64,000 nt of DNA, taken from contig OZ244887.1 in NCBI GenBank assembly GCA_965221415.1, positions 434,001-498,000 of the forward strand, read 5' to 3'. A model generated the notes under the pieces. That model saw nothing but the letters and a program-made list of their open reading frames with translations, ran no database searches and had not been told where the DNA came from. Each line of letters starts with the position of its first letter. The first letter of the stretch is position 1. This DNA comes from UBA8337 sp965221415 (GTDB lineage Bacteria; Pseudomonadota; Alphaproteobacteria; RS24). Positions 18,128-26,407 of the stretch are shown one piece after another. Made by a program: the position numbers and the translations under genes.

Positions 18128-19002
18128 AAAAACAAAAAATTGTGAAAACGGGATGGCGGCGGCGCATTGGCGAAGCGCTTATCTCGATATTGGCGACGCC
18201 GCTTAATGTGTTGGTCATCGTCATACGGATGCTGTGGTCGGGGCGTAAGTTGCGGTTGGCTAGTCTTAGTTTGTTGGCGATTGCGCTGGTAGCGTCGGTT
18301 TTCCGATTTGATATGCTGGCACCATTTGCGCAAATTGTGCGCGCGCAGACTTATGCGGTGACGGCGTCGGCGGGGTTTCGGGTCAATGATATTACGGTTG
18401 AAGGGCGCAAGCGCACGCAGCGCGATGATTTATTGGCGGCGATAAATGTTAAGCAAAGCAGTCCGATTTTTGCCCTTGATTTAGATGACATACACGCGCG
18501 CATTGAGGCTCTGCCTTGGGTGCAGGATGCGGTGGTGCTGCGTCGGTTGCCCAATATTGTGCATATCGCGTTGACCGAGCGTGAGCCTTTCGCGTTTTAC
18601 CGCGACTCCCGCGATGTGGTGCTGATTGACCGTGCGGGTACGATGATTACGCGTCATCATTTACGGCCTTTCGCTCATTTGCCGACATTCTCGGGCGAGG
18701 GCGCGACGCTGCGCGCTTCGGATTTCATGGACATTATTGGCAATTATCCGGTGCTGCTGAATCGGATGGTCGCGGCGCATTGGACAGGTGGGCGACGCTG
18801 GACAGTGAAGCTCGACCATGGGGGCGAAGTGCATTTGCCAGAGGGTGATATTGAAGGCGCGCTTGAGCGTCTCATGCAGCTTGAAAAAGAACGGCGTATT
18901 TTGGCGAAGGAAAATCAGGCGATTGATTTACGCCTGCCCGACCGCGTCTTGCTGCGCCCTGAAACCAAACGCTCTAGCAAAAAAGGAGGTGCCGCTTCGT
19001 GA
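18115..19002 (+). CDS. ftsQ: Cell division protein FtsQ
   Basis: A 295-residue bitopic divisome protein. It has a basic cytoplasmic N-terminus and one membrane segment at about residues 45-65 (LASLSLLAIALVASVFRF). A POTRA domain follows, starting at FRVNDITVEGRKRTQRDDLLAAI and running to WVQDAVVLRRLPNIVHIALTEREPFAFY. A FtsQ C-terminal domain completes it. It recruits FtsL/FtsB and couples to FtsA. The ATG at 18115 has GGAGG at 18103-18107. It overlaps ddl at one end and ftsA (GTGA) at the other. The last ~20 residues are rich in Lys and Ser. Confidence 0.94.
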   Translation: MPAIEKQKIVKTGWRRRIGEALISILATPLNVLVIVIRMLWSGRKLRLASLSLLAIALVASVFRFDMLAPFAQIVRAQTYAVTASAGFRVNDITVEGRKRTQRDDLLAAINVKQSSPIFALDLDDIHARIEALPWVQDAVVLRRLPNIVHIALTEREPFAFYRDSRDVVLIDRAGTMITRHHLRPFAHLPTFSGEGATLRASDFMDIIGNYPVLLNRMVAAHWTGGRRWTVKLDHGGEVHLPEGDIEGALERLMQLEKERRILAKENQAIDLRLPDRVLLRPETKRSSKKGGAAS

Positions 19003-20288
19003 ACCAGCCCGTACCATCGGCGCAATTTGATACGAAACTTGCGCGCCATGATGCCTCAGCGATGCGGCGCGGCACGATTGCCGCGTTGGATATTGGTACG
19101 TCAAAGATTGCTTGCCTGATTGGCGACCATAGCGTCGGCAGCGATGGTCAAGGCGGGCTGATGCGTATTTCGGGGTTGGGTCATCAGGTTTCGGAAGGCT
19201 TGGTGGCGGGGCAAGTGGTCGATATGCGGGCGGCTGAAGATAGTATTCGCGCCGCTGTTGATGCCGCCGAACGAATGGCGGGTATAGAGGTGCGCCGTGT
19301 GGTGATTGGCGTGTCGGCGCATCAGTTGACCAGTCAGATATGCGAAGCGGAAGTGCCTTTGCTTGGCAATACGGTGACAAACGACCATATGGCACTGGCT
19401 TTGCGCCATGCATATGAGCAGTTCTGGTCGGCGGAAAGCGAGATTTTGCACGCGATACCCATTAGTTATGGAATCGATGAGAGTTACAGCATTATCGACC
19501 CGCGCGGTATGCATGGCGATGTGCTGAAGGTGAATATGCATATGGTGGCAGCACCTGCGGGGCCGGTGCGCAATTTATTGACCTGTATTGAGCAGTGCCA
19601 TTTGCAGTGCGAGAAACTGGTGGCGACGCCTTATGCCAGTGGCTTGTCGACTTTGATGCAAGACGAGATTGATTTGGGCGTGTTGCATGTCGATATGGGC
19701 GGTGGCACGACAAGTGCCAGTGTGTTTTACGAAGGCGAGCAGTTGTTCACGGCGGTTGTGCCTGTTGGGGGTCGGCATATTACGACGGATATTGCGCGGG
19801 GGCTGAATGTGTCGATGGCCACGGCTGAGCGCATTAAGACGCTTTATGGCAGTGCCTTGGCGACGCCGCATGGTGAGCGCGAGCAGTTTGAAGTGCCGGT
19901 GCTTGGCGGCGATCATCAGACTTTGCCGCGTAGTGAATTGACAAAGATTATTCGCCCGCGCCTTGAAGAGACGTTTGAGATGGTGAATGAGCGGCTTACT
20001 CATAGTGGCTTGGCGAGTCTGGCGGGTCGTCGTGTGGTGTTGACGGGCGGGGCTGCGCAGTTAAATGGCGCGCCTGAACTCGCGCATACAATTTTAGAAA
20101 AACAAGCGCGCATTGCGTCGCCAATGCGCCTGACTGGTCTGCCTGAATCGGCGGCTGGTCCATCATTTGCGGCTTGTGCGGGTCTGTTGACCTATGCCGG
20201 TCGTAATCACGCTGATGCTGTTCTCAAGGAAGACCGCGGTCGAGGGGTTTTGAGATGGGTCAGCAATTGGCTGCGGAGGAATATGTAA
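18999..20288 (+). CDS. ftsA: Cell division protein FtsA
   Basis: A 429-residue actin-like protein that tethers FtsZ to the membrane. The phosphate-1 motif is AALDIGTSKIACLIG near residue 28, and LHVDMGGGTTSASVFYEG gives phosphate 2. VVLTGGAAQLNGAPELA is the adenosine motif. The C-terminal tail WVSNWLRRNM is the amphipathic membrane-targeting helix. The start is a GTG overlapping the ftsQ stop, supported by a strong AAGGAGG. The stop overlaps the start of a small reading frame (TAATG). Confidence 0.97.
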   Translation: MNQPVPSAQFDTKLARHDASAMRRGTIAALDIGTSKIACLIGDHSVGSDGQGGLMRISGLGHQVSEGLVAGQVVDMRAAEDSIRAAVDAAERMAGIEVRRVVIGVSAHQLTSQICEAEVPLLGNTVTNDHMALALRHAYEQFWSAESEILHAIPISYGIDESYSIIDPRGMHGDVLKVNMHMVAAPAGPVRNLLTCIEQCHLQCEKLVATPYASGLSTLMQDEIDLGVLHVDMGGGTTSASVFYEGEQLFTAVVPVGGRHITTDIARGLNVSMATAERIKTLYGSALATPHGEREQFEVPVLGGDHQTLPRSELTKIIRPRLEETFEMVNERLTHSGLASLAGRRVVLTGGAAQLNGAPELAHTILEKQARIASPMRLTGLPESAAGPSFAACAGLLTYAGRNHADAVLKEDRGRGVLRWVSNWLRRNM

Positions 20289-20419
20289 TGCAAAGCTTTA
20301 AGAAAGAATGTCCGACGAGAGAGAAGAAAAATTCAACAAAGAGCGATCAGGTTTATTATATGGGCGAAGGCCAGATTGTTCTCATTGCAACCCATAACTC
20401 GCCCAATTCAGGCGAGTAG
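20288..20419 (+). CDS. Possible 43-residue small protein or ftsZ leader frame
   Basis: An ATG at 20288 overlaps the ftsA stop as TAATG and has GGAGGA at about 20276-20281. The frame runs 43 codons to TAG at 20417, fourteen bases before the ftsZ ATG. The product would be basic at the start (MQSFKKECPTREKKN) with no membrane segment, and I recognise no family. The base composition is more A-rich than the neighbouring genes. The last codons form a 6-bp hairpin (CTCGCC/GGCGAG, 20399-20417). The stretch may be only the ftsZ promoter and leader that happens to be open. I see coupling and a ribosome site but no proof of translation. Confidence 0.3.
   Translation: MQSFKKECPTREKKNSTKSDQVYYMGEGQIVLIATHNSPNSGE
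20332..20359 (+). promoter_or_regulatory. Possible ftsZ promoter
   Basis: TTCAAC at 20332-20337 and TATTAT at 20354-20359 are separated by 16 bp. They lie about 75 bases before the ftsZ ATG in the A/T-rich gap after ftsA. The -10 box matches well, the -35 box only partly. Extra ftsZ promoters in this gap are common in other bacteria. Confidence 0.35.
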
Positions 20420-20433
20420 AAAAGGAGAAAGTT

Positions 20434-22152
20434 ATGAGTATTCAATTAACAGTTCCACCGAAACGGGAACTTAAACCACGTATCGTCGTGTTTGGTGTCG
20501 GCGGTGCCGGCGGCAATGCGGTAAACAATATGATTGCAGCGGGCTTGGAAGGCGTCGATTTTGTCGTCGCTAACACAGACGCTCAAGCATTGGCCAATTC
20601 GAGTGCCGATAGGCGTATCCAAATTGGCTCGAAACTGACAGAAGGTCTGGGCGCAGGCTCAAATCCTGAGGTTGGCAAAGGGGCTGCGGAAGAGACCATG
20701 CCCGAAATTGTCGATATGTTGCAAGGCTCGCATATGGCCTTTGTGACGGCGGGCATGGGGGGCGGCACTGGCACTGGTGCAGCACCCGTTATTGCGCGTG
20801 TTGCTCGTGAGCAGGGCATTTTGACGGTTGGCGTTGTCACCAAGCCGTTCGACTTTGAAGGCGGACGGCGTATGCGCGCAGCTCTTGAAGGTATTGAGGA
20901 GCTGGCCAATGAGGTGGATACGCTGATTATCATTCCGAACCAGAACTTGTTCCGTATTGCGAATGCCCAGACCACTTTTGCCGAAGCGTTTGCGATGGCG
21001 GATGAGGTGCTTCATTCGGGTGTTGCGGGTATCACCGACTTGATGATTAAGCCGGGTCTGATGAATCTTGACTTTGCGGATGTCCGCGCGGTCATGAATG
21101 AAATGGGCAAGGCGATGATGGGTACAGGCGAGGCTGAAGGTGAGAAGCGTGCCATCGAGGCGGCCGAGGCAGCGATAGCCAATCCATTGTTGGATGATGT
21201 ATCGATGCAAGGGGCGCGGGGTGTTTTGATTAACATCACGGGTGGCGAAGACATGACCTTGTATGAGTTGGACGAAGCGGCCAATCGCATTAAGCAAGAG
21301 GTTGATTCTGAGGCGAATATCATCGTTGGGTCGACCTTTGACGAGGCGTTGAGTGGGTCGATGCGTGTCTCGGTTGTAGCGACGGGCATTGATGCTGAAA
21401 TGGCGCGGTTACAGGCTTTGAATGGCGGTCGGGTGATTCCGATGACAGCCAGTGAGCCTGACCCTATCGTTCCAGAAACAGTGGTCAACGAGCCAGCAGC
21501 TGAAACGCCGATGGCAGAAATGTCGCCCGCGCAAGAGGTTCAAGAAGCTCAACCACAACCTCAAGTTCAGGCTCAAAATGAGGCGTCTGATTTGCCGGGG
21601 TTCTTGTCTGGTCAACAGGCAGAAAAGCCGGCTCAGCAGCAAATATCGAAACGTGGGCGGTCTTTTATCGACCGTGTTTTTGGCGCGAAAAAAGGCAATC
21701 CGCCAGAACAAAGCCGTGCTGCCCCGCGCATCGATATGGGTGACGCAGACAAAGAGGCGCAAAGTGAAGCACCTGCTGCACCGCTTGAGGTTGCTGAAGC
21801 TAAAGCGGCTGAGGAAAGCCCGATGGGACAACCTGCTGCGTTCATGGAAGACTTGGACGGTGCGACACCAGAGGAAGCCCCTGCCCCTACACCTGAACCT
21901 GTAGCGGCGACGGCTGAAATCAGCGCACCAGAAGTTGTGATTGAAGCACCTGCTGAGATAGAGACGGAAGAGGTCGCTATCGTGGAAGAAAAAGCACCTG
22001 CGGCGGAAGCCCCGATTGTTGAGGCGAAAGCCGAAGCTCCCAAAGCTGAAGCCCCGATTGTTCAAACGACGATGCAAACGGGTATGTCGGCGTCTTCTTC
22101 TTCCTCTTACGATGCGGAACAGTTGGATATTCCAGCTTTCTTGCGTCGCTAA
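20434..22152 (+). CDS. ftsZ: Cell division protein FtsZ
   Basis: A 572-residue tubulin-like GTPase forming the Z ring. The GTPase core (about residues 15-320) contains GVGGAGGNAVNNMI and the tubulin signature GMGGGTGTGAAPVIARVA. DFADVRAVMNEMG carries the synergy-loop residues. The C-terminal linker of ~235 residues is rich in Ala, Glu, Pro and Gln. The protein ends with the conserved peptide QLDIPAFLRR that binds FtsA and other partners. Within the linker, DLPGFLSGQ (about residue 385) resembles a second, degenerate end peptide and is followed by a basic stretch (KRGRSFIDRVFGAKKG). AAAAGGAG precedes the ATG. Confidence 0.98.
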   Translation: MSIQLTVPPKRELKPRIVVFGVGGAGGNAVNNMIAAGLEGVDFVVANTDAQALANSSADRRIQIGSKLTEGLGAGSNPEVGKGAAEETMPEIVDMLQGSHMAFVTAGMGGGTGTGAAPVIARVAREQGILTVGVVTKPFDFEGGRRMRAALEGIEELANEVDTLIIIPNQNLFRIANAQTTFAEAFAMADEVLHSGVAGITDLMIKPGLMNLDFADVRAVMNEMGKAMMGTGEAEGEKRAIEAAEAAIANPLLDDVSMQGARGVLINITGGEDMTLYELDEAANRIKQEVDSEANIIVGSTFDEALSGSMRVSVVATGIDAEMARLQALNGGRVIPMTASEPDPIVPETVVNEPAAETPMAEMSPAQEVQEAQPQPQVQAQNEASDLPGFLSGQQAEKPAQQQISKRGRSFIDRVFGAKKGNPPEQSRAAPRIDMGDADKEAQSEAPAAPLEVAEAKAAEESPMGQPAAFMEDLDGATPEEAPAPTPEPVAATAEISAPEVVIEAPAEIETEEVAIVEEKAPAAEAPIVEAKAEAPKAEAPIVQTTMQTGMSASSSSSYDAEQLDIPAFLRR

Positions 22153-22171
22153 GATACGGCTAAAAATATAG

Positions 22172-22212
22172 AGGCGGTTCGGGTTAAGTGCGCGAGCCGC
22201 CTTTATTATTGC
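22172..22212 (+). terminator. Hairpin terminator after ftsZ
   Basis: AGGCGGTTCG at 22172-22181 pairs with CGAGCCGCCT at 22193-22202, a 10-bp stem with one G-U pair and an 11-base loop. A T-rich stretch (TTATTATT, then a run of seven T) follows. It marks the end of the division and cell-wall cluster. Confidence 0.7.
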
Positions 22213-22252
22213 GTTTTTTTCCCCGCGCAGAGTGTTGCCTTGATAATCGGGG

Positions 22253-22708
22253 ATGCATTTATCTGCCCATTTTAAGCTGCACGAGATGACCAAGTCGCAA
22301 ATTGCCACGCGATTAGGACTTTCTAATCAGCCGAACTGTGTTCAAAAGGCCGCACTGACGGATTTATGTCAGAACATATTAGAGCCTGTGCGAGCGCATT
22401 TTGGTGTGCCGATTATCCCGTCCAGTGGATTTAGGTGTCAGGCGTTGAACGCGGCGATTGGCGGTCGGGCGAACAGCCAGCATTGTCGTGGCGAGGCGGT
22501 AGACTTTGAGGTGATAGGGATTGCGAATCGCTGTTTGGCAGACTGGATAAGCGTTATGCTGGACTTTGACCAACTTATTTTAGAGTATCCATCGCCGAAA
22601 AACGTGAACGCGGGCTGGGTGCATGTGTCGTATAAAAAGGGTCGCAATCGCAATCAAACGCTTACAAAAACGCAAACGGGCATATTTCACGGAATATCGG
22701 CCTTTTAG
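22253..22708 (+). CDS. M15-family D-alanyl-D-alanine carboxypeptidase-like protein
   Basis: A 151-residue protein with the zinc peptidase M15A motifs SGFRCQALNAAIGG, NSQHCRGEAVDFEV (His and Asp ligands) and WVHVSYKKG (third His ligand). The same fold is used by phage endolysins and by cellular D-Ala-D-Ala carboxypeptidases. No signal peptide is visible, so its access to the wall is unclear. It stands alone between the ftsZ terminator and the lpxC promoter region. No other phage genes are nearby, so a cellular peptidoglycan role is more likely than a prophage remnant. Confidence 0.8.
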   Translation: MHLSAHFKLHEMTKSQIATRLGLSNQPNCVQKAALTDLCQNILEPVRAHFGVPIIPSSGFRCQALNAAIGGRANSQHCRGEAVDFEVIGIANRCLADWISVMLDFDQLILEYPSPKNVNAGWVHVSYKKGRNRNQTLTKTQTGIFHGISAF

Positions 22709-22758
22709 CAATGTTTCAGTGCGTTACAATGGCGTAACAAAGGGCAATAATCTGTTAT

Positions 22759-22787
22759 TTGAGATATGCCGCGTGGCTGCGTAGAAC
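22759..22787 (+). promoter_or_regulatory. Possible lpxC promoter
   Basis: TTGAGA at 22759-22764 and TAGAAC at 22782-22787 are separated by 17 bp. They lie about 50 bases before the lpxC start in a 130-bp gap. The -10 match is weak. Confidence 0.3.
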
Positions 22788-22838
22788 ACACTCATACGAA
22801 ACGCCTGACATGATTCGGGCATGATATGAGGAAAACCG

Positions 22839-23819
22839 ATGGCCGCACCAGCCAGCATTGCCGAGATGAACACGCAGTTTACTGCTGCGTCTCCTGCTGT
22901 CTTGTCGGGGGTGACGCCGATGGGTGTTTGGCAGACGACGTTGACGCAAGAGGTTGGATTGTCGGGTGTTGGTTTGCATTCTGGCAAAGCGGTTGATATT
23001 CGGCTGCGTCCGGCGGCTGCGGATACGGGCATTGTTTTCATTCGTACTGATATTGAAAATCAACAAGAGGCGATTATTCCAGCACTGTGCGCGAGTGTTT
23101 GCGAAGTGACTCTGTCGTCTAAGATTGGCAACCAGTTTGGCCATGTGGTTGGCACGGTTGAGCATTTGATGGCGGCACTGGCTGGCTTGCGTGTTGATAA
23201 TGCGATTATTGAGATTGATGGGCCCGAAGTGCCAATCATGGATGGCAGTGCGAAGCCTTTCGTGCAAGCGATTGATAAGGCTGGCTTGCGCGAGCTTGGC
23301 GTGTCGCGCCGTGTTGTTCGGATTAAAAAGCCGATACGCGTTGAGCGTGGCGATAGCTATTGCGAATTGCTGCCAGATAATGAGAGCGTTTTTGAAGCTG
23401 AGATTGATTTCAAAAGCAATGCGATTGGTCGCCAGTCGTATGAGTTGAAACTGGATGATGGCAGTTTTGATGCTGACGTAGCGAATGCGCGCACCTTTTG
23501 CATGTTGCAAGATGTTGATGCGATGCATGCTGAGGGCTTGGCGCTTGGTGGGTCGATAGACAATGCGATTATTATTGATAATGATGATGAAATTATGAAC
23601 GAGGACGGCTTGCGCTCAGAGCGTGAGTTTGTTCAGCATAAATTGCTCGATGCGATTGGTGATTTATATCTTACTGGCTTGCATGTAATTGGCCGCTATC
23701 GTGGTTATAAATCAGGCCATGCGCTGCATAATGCGCTGCTGAACGCTTTGTTTGCCGAAGAGGGTGTGTTTGAACTGGTTGATTTGAGCACCGAGCGCGC
23801 CCCTATCGCTGCTGAATAA
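22839..23819 (+). CDS. lpxC: UDP-3-O-acyl-N-acetylglucosamine deacetylase
   Basis: A 326-residue cytoplasmic zinc enzyme that performs the committed step of lipid A synthesis. Residues ~30-45 carry LTQEVGLSGVGLHSGKAVDI, and the zinc-binding His lies in GTVEHLMAALAGLRVDNAIIEIDGPEVPIMDGS. The second domain ends with EFVQHKLLDAIGDLYLTG, with the catalytic His in HALHNALLNALF. About 25 N-terminal residues precede the conserved start, a modest extension. GAGGA precedes the ATG. It shows the cell makes lipopolysaccharide. The place after ftsZ is the classical one, here separated by the M15 gene. Confidence 0.97.
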   Translation: MAAPASIAEMNTQFTAASPAVLSGVTPMGVWQTTLTQEVGLSGVGLHSGKAVDIRLRPAAADTGIVFIRTDIENQQEAIIPALCASVCEVTLSSKIGNQFGHVVGTVEHLMAALAGLRVDNAIIEIDGPEVPIMDGSAKPFVQAIDKAGLRELGVSRRVVRIKKPIRVERGDSYCELLPDNESVFEAEIDFKSNAIGRQSYELKLDDGSFDADVANARTFCMLQDVDAMHAEGLALGGSIDNAIIIDNDDEIMNEDGLRSEREFVQHKLLDAIGDLYLTGLHVIGRYRGYKSGHALHNALLNALFAEEGVFELVDLSTERAPIAAE

Positions 23820-23905
23820 TAACTCCCCCAATTTAAATGATGTGAGGCTCTAGCCTCTGGCTGCGCAATGCAGTAAATATAAGCTTCATTGAATCTGGGA
23901 ATCGT

Positions 23906-24721
23906 ATGATGCGTTTGAAACAGCTTTCTATTGTTGCTTTGCTTGCTGCTGCGCTATCTGCCTGCGGGGGGACGGCTGAGTTAGATACACTCTATGTTGA
24001 GCGCCCCGTTGAGGTGATTTACAACGCCGCGCATGACGAGTTAGCCGAGGGCAATTATATACTGGCGACGCAGGAGTTCGACGAGGTCGAGCGCCAGCAT
24101 CCTTATTCGCTATGGGCACGGCGTGCGCTGGTGATGTCGGCTTATACATATTATTTGCAAAATAAATACGATGAAGCGATTGCGACGGGGCAGCGTTTTC
24201 TGGCGCTTTACCCCGGCAATACGCAAGCACCGTATGTGTATTACTTAATCGCCATGTGCCAATATGAGCGCATTTCCGATGTTAAGCTTGACCAACGCAC
24301 GACGGAATTGGCGCTGATTTCGTTTAGTGAGGTTATTCGTCGTTATCCAGAGAGCGATTATGCGCGCGATGCGGTGTTAAAGATTGACCTCACGCGGGAT
24401 AATCTGGCGGGTAAGGAAATGGATGTGGGTCGGTTTTATCTGCACCGAGGCGCGTATGTTGCGGCGGCGACGCGGTTTCGCAATGTGATTGAGAATTACA
24501 GTCGCACGAGCCATGCGCCCGAAGCGCTGCATCGGATTACTGAGGTCTATTTGTCGCTCGGTGTGACCCATGAAGCCCAAAACGCGGCGGCGGTGTTGGG
24601 GCATAATTATCCAAATAGCGAATGGTATCGCGATAGTTATCGTATTTTGCGCCAGCGCGACTTGGAGCCAGAAAAGAACGAGAAGTCTTGGATTAGCCGC
24701 GCCTTTGATAATTTGCTTTAG
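23906..24721 (+). CDS. bamD: Outer membrane protein assembly factor BamD
   Basis: A 271-residue lipoprotein. The signal peptide MMRLKQLSIVALLAAALSAC ends in the lipobox LSAC, giving a lipidated Cys at residue 20. The mature part has five TPR-like repeats, for example YNAAHDELAEGNYILATQEFDEVERQHPYSLWA and YRDSYRIL at the end. BamD is the essential partner of BamA in inserting barrel proteins such as the one at the left edge of the window. A gap of about 86 bp separates it from lpxC. It is followed closely by recN, an order seen in other alphaproteobacteria. Confidence 0.95.
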   Translation: MMRLKQLSIVALLAAALSACGGTAELDTLYVERPVEVIYNAAHDELAEGNYILATQEFDEVERQHPYSLWARRALVMSAYTYYLQNKYDEAIATGQRFLALYPGNTQAPYVYYLIAMCQYERISDVKLDQRTTELALISFSEVIRRYPESDYARDAVLKIDLTRDNLAGKEMDVGRFYLHRGAYVAAATRFRNVIENYSRTSHAPEALHRITEVYLSLGVTHEAQNAAAVLGHNYPNSEWYRDSYRILRQRDLEPEKNEKSWISRAFDNLL

Positions 24722-24730
24722 GGGTCGCGT

Positions 24731-26407
24731 ATGCTGGTTTCGCTCTCCATTCGCGACATTGTTTTAATTGACCGGCTCGACCTTGATTGGCAGCCTAGCC
24801 TTTGCACCTTGACGGGTGAAACGGGGGCAGGGAAATCAATTTTATTGGATGCGTTGGGGCTTGCGACAGGTGCGCGGGGCGATATCGGATTGGTGCGCCA
24901 TGGCCGCGAACAAGGCAGTGTGACGGCGATGTTTCAGCTTACCGAAACGCATCCGGCGCAGGCGATATTATGCGAGAATGGTCTGGATGAAGGGGCGGGA
25001 TTTGTACGCGAGTTGATTTTGCGCCGCGTGCAATCGGCTGATGGGCGCAGTCGTGCGTTTTGTAATGACCAACCCGTTGGCGTTGGGTTATTGGCGCAAA
25101 TTGGCGGCCAACTTATCGAAATCCATGGGCAGAATGAAAGTCAGGCTTTGACCGATGCGGCGACGCAGCGCGGTTTGCTCGACCGTTTTGCAGGGGTGAT
25201 GGATGCGGTCGCGGCTTTGGGCAAGCACTATGCGGCGCGTCAGGCAGCGCGTGAGGCATTGGCGGACTATCGTGCTGAACTGGCGCAAGCGAGTGCTGAT
25301 ACGGAGTTTTTGACCCATGCGATTGCGGAGTTGCAAGAGCTGAACCCGCAAGCAGACGAGGAAGCCGCGCTTGCGAATGAGCGTAGCTTATTGATGAATG
25401 CGGAGAAGATTATTGATGATTTGCGCGAGGCGGAAGGTCTTTTGCATGGCGAGGGCGGCATTGAGAAAGCGTTGAATGGCGCACTGCGTCGGCTGGAGCG
25501 TGCCGCGCCTGAGGCAGCGGGGCAGTTGGACGCGGCGGTGTCGGCGATTGACCGTGCCTTGATTGAGGCCGAAGAAGCACGCAATGCTGTATCGGCGGCA
25601 AGTGCTGCGATTGTCAATGACCCGACGCGGCTATCGCATGTCGAGGAGCGTTTATTTGCTTTGCGGGCTTTGGCGCGTAAGCATGAGGTGGCGTGCGATG
25701 CGCTGCCGACTGTGTTGGCTGATATGGAGAGTAAGCTGAGTGCTATTCATGGCGGCAATGAACGGATGGAAGAATTAGAGGCGGCGGTGCAGCAGAGCGA
25801 TGCGGCATATGCGAAGAAGGCGTTGGCGGTTTCGAAAGCGCGCCAGAAGGCGGCGGCAAAGCTTGATGATATGGTCAATGGCGAGTTAGCGCCGCTGAAA
25901 CTCGATGGCGGGCGGTTTACAACGCAAATTGACCAGAATGAGATAGAGGATGGCGCGGCGCATGGCATCGACAAAGTTAGTTTTATTGCGTCGACCAATC
26001 CGGGGACAGCGCCGGGGCCGATTGCGAAAATCGCTTCGGGGGGTGAGTTGGCACGCTTTATGTTGGCGTTGAAAGTTTCTCTGGCGGCGGAGGGCAATGA
26101 TAGCACGTTGATTTTCGACGAGGTGGATGCAGGCGTTGGCGGGGCGGTGGCGGAAGCGGTTGGTTCGCGATTGCACCGTTTGGCGCAAGATGGTCAGGTT
26201 TTGGTGGTGACGCATAGTCCGCAAGTGGCGGCGCGGGGCAATTATCATTGGCAGGTCAGCAAAGGCGATACGGGCGCGGGCGTGTCGACGAAGGTGGTGT
26301 GTCTGGAGGCCGAGGCGCGGCTTGAAGAAGTGGCGCGGATGCTGTCGGGCGCGGATGTGACCGATGAGGCGCGTGCCGCAGCGCGTCGTTTGCTCGAGGC
26401 AAGCTGA
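24731..26407 (+). CDS. recN: DNA repair protein RecN
   Basis: A 558-residue SMC-like ATPase involved in double-strand break repair. Walker A is LTGETGAGKSILLDALGL at about residues 33-50. Two long coiled-coil arms follow (~155-370). The ABC signature is IASGGELARFMLALK and Walker B is TLIFDEVDAGVGG, with VVTHSPQVAARG after it. All functional motifs are intact. It starts nine bases after bamD, and its stop shares a base with the ligA ATG (TGATG). Confidence 0.97.
   Translation: MLVSLSIRDIVLIDRLDLDWQPSLCTLTGETGAGKSILLDALGLATGARGDIGLVRHGREQGSVTAMFQLTETHPAQAILCENGLDEGAGFVRELILRRVQSADGRSRAFCNDQPVGVGLLAQIGGQLIEIHGQNESQALTDAATQRGLLDRFAGVMDAVAALGKHYAARQAAREALADYRAELAQASADTEFLTHAIAELQELNPQADEEAALANERSLLMNAEKIIDDLREAEGLLHGEGGIEKALNGALRRLERAAPEAAGQLDAAVSAIDRALIEAEEARNAVSAASAAIVNDPTRLSHVEERLFALRALARKHEVACDALPTVLADMESKLSAIHGGNERMEELEAAVQQSDAAYAKKALAVSKARQKAAAKLDDMVNGELAPLKLDGGRFTTQIDQNEIEDGAAHGIDKVSFIASTNPGTAPGPIAKIASGGELARFMLALKVSLAAEGNDSTLIFDEVDAGVGGAVAEAVGSRLHRLAQDGQVLVVTHSPQVAARGNYHWQVSKGDTGAGVSTKVVCLEAEARLEEVARMLSGADVTDEARAAARRLLEAS

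Noticed and set aside
21409..22308. Long minus-strand open frame opposite the ftsZ linker
   Set aside because: It is an Arg-rich shadow of the low-complexity Ala/Glu/Pro linker codons and matches no family I know.
23844..23857. Hairpin GAGGCTCTAGCCTC after lpxC as a terminator
   Set aside because: The stem is short and no T run follows. I could not support termination.
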